Shown here in pieces: positions 42,600 through 42,605 of a DNA stretch of 42,605 nucleotides (positions are counted from its first letter, which is position 1; each line of letters opens with the position of its first letter). A program made the translations under genes and the position numbers. The notes beneath the pieces are model-generated. The model did no database searches, was not told the origin of the DNA, and saw only the letters and a program-made list of their open reading frames with translations. Source of the DNA: Lentisphaeria bacterium UBA7640 (lineage in GTDB: Bacteria > Verrucomicrobiota > Lentisphaeria > Victivallales > Victivallaceae); contig DLIO01000018.1 in NCBI GenBank assembly GCA_002483765.1, positions 1 to 42,605 on the forward strand, written 5' to 3'.

Positions 42600-42605
42600 G
42601 ATTGG

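Overview
The window looks like a chromosome segment of a Gram-negative bacterium of the Planctomycetes-Verrucomicrobia-Lentisphaerae group, most likely Lentisphaerota (Victivallales-like). This is inferred from protein families only: an H-X9-DG prepilin-type protein beside a LacI regulator, DUF4838 and DUF4091/GH123-like secreted proteins, paired solute:sodium symporters and ceramidase-like proteins, Gfo/Idh/MocA oxidoreductases, DUF2851 and a U32 protein. The DNA is moderately AT-rich. No phage, insertion sequence, rRNA or CRISPR array was seen.

Layout. 0-5 kb: an RpoD-type sigma factor with a long lysine/alanine-rich N-terminal repeat region, a U32-family (RlhA/TrhP-like) RNA-modification protein, a tRNA-Pro(UGG), and a repeat-rich non-coding stretch. 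5-9.6 kb: small poorly conserved envelope genes (a BamE/SmpA-like lipoprotein, a secreted protein, membrane proteins, a leucine-rich-repeat-like protein, a zinc-ribbon membrane protein). 10-13 kb: lepA-lepB (EF4 and signal peptidase I).

13-31.5 kb: eleven genes all on the minus strand. Reading from the promoter-proximal end they are a LacI regulator, a pseudopilin-like protein, a truncated duplicate gene, a three-domain GH123/DUF4091-like protein, a DUF4838 protein, symporter plus ceramidase-like protein, a second symporter, a DegT aminotransferase, an oxidoreductase and a second ceramidase-like protein. Together they look like a glycan sensing, cleavage, uptake and amino-sugar processing locus. 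The LacI gene has a near-consensus promoter with an 18-bp perfect palindrome at the expected start point, which suggests autoregulation. Between 19.1 and 19.9 kb lie a decayed Rrf2-type regulator and a degenerate palindrome.

31.8-35.8 kb (plus strand): a GntR/LacI-type regulator overlapping a second oxidoreductase, then a CstA-family transporter. 36-39.3 kb: NAD-dependent DNA ligase overlapping a DUF2851 gene. 39.4-42.6 kb: a YggL-type protein followed by a Ser/Thr signalling module (PP2C phosphatase, small zinc-ribbon protein, Hanks-type kinase with four 13-residue N-terminal repeats).

The most notable features not explained by gene content are a family of five intergenic GC/CG palindromes next to gene 3' ends, the 717-bp near-identical duplication of a gene's 5' part, the basic repeat extension on the sigma factor, two possible starts on ligA (one with a signal peptide), and the kinase repeat array. 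Functional statements come from residue-level family recognition by eye; no database search was run.
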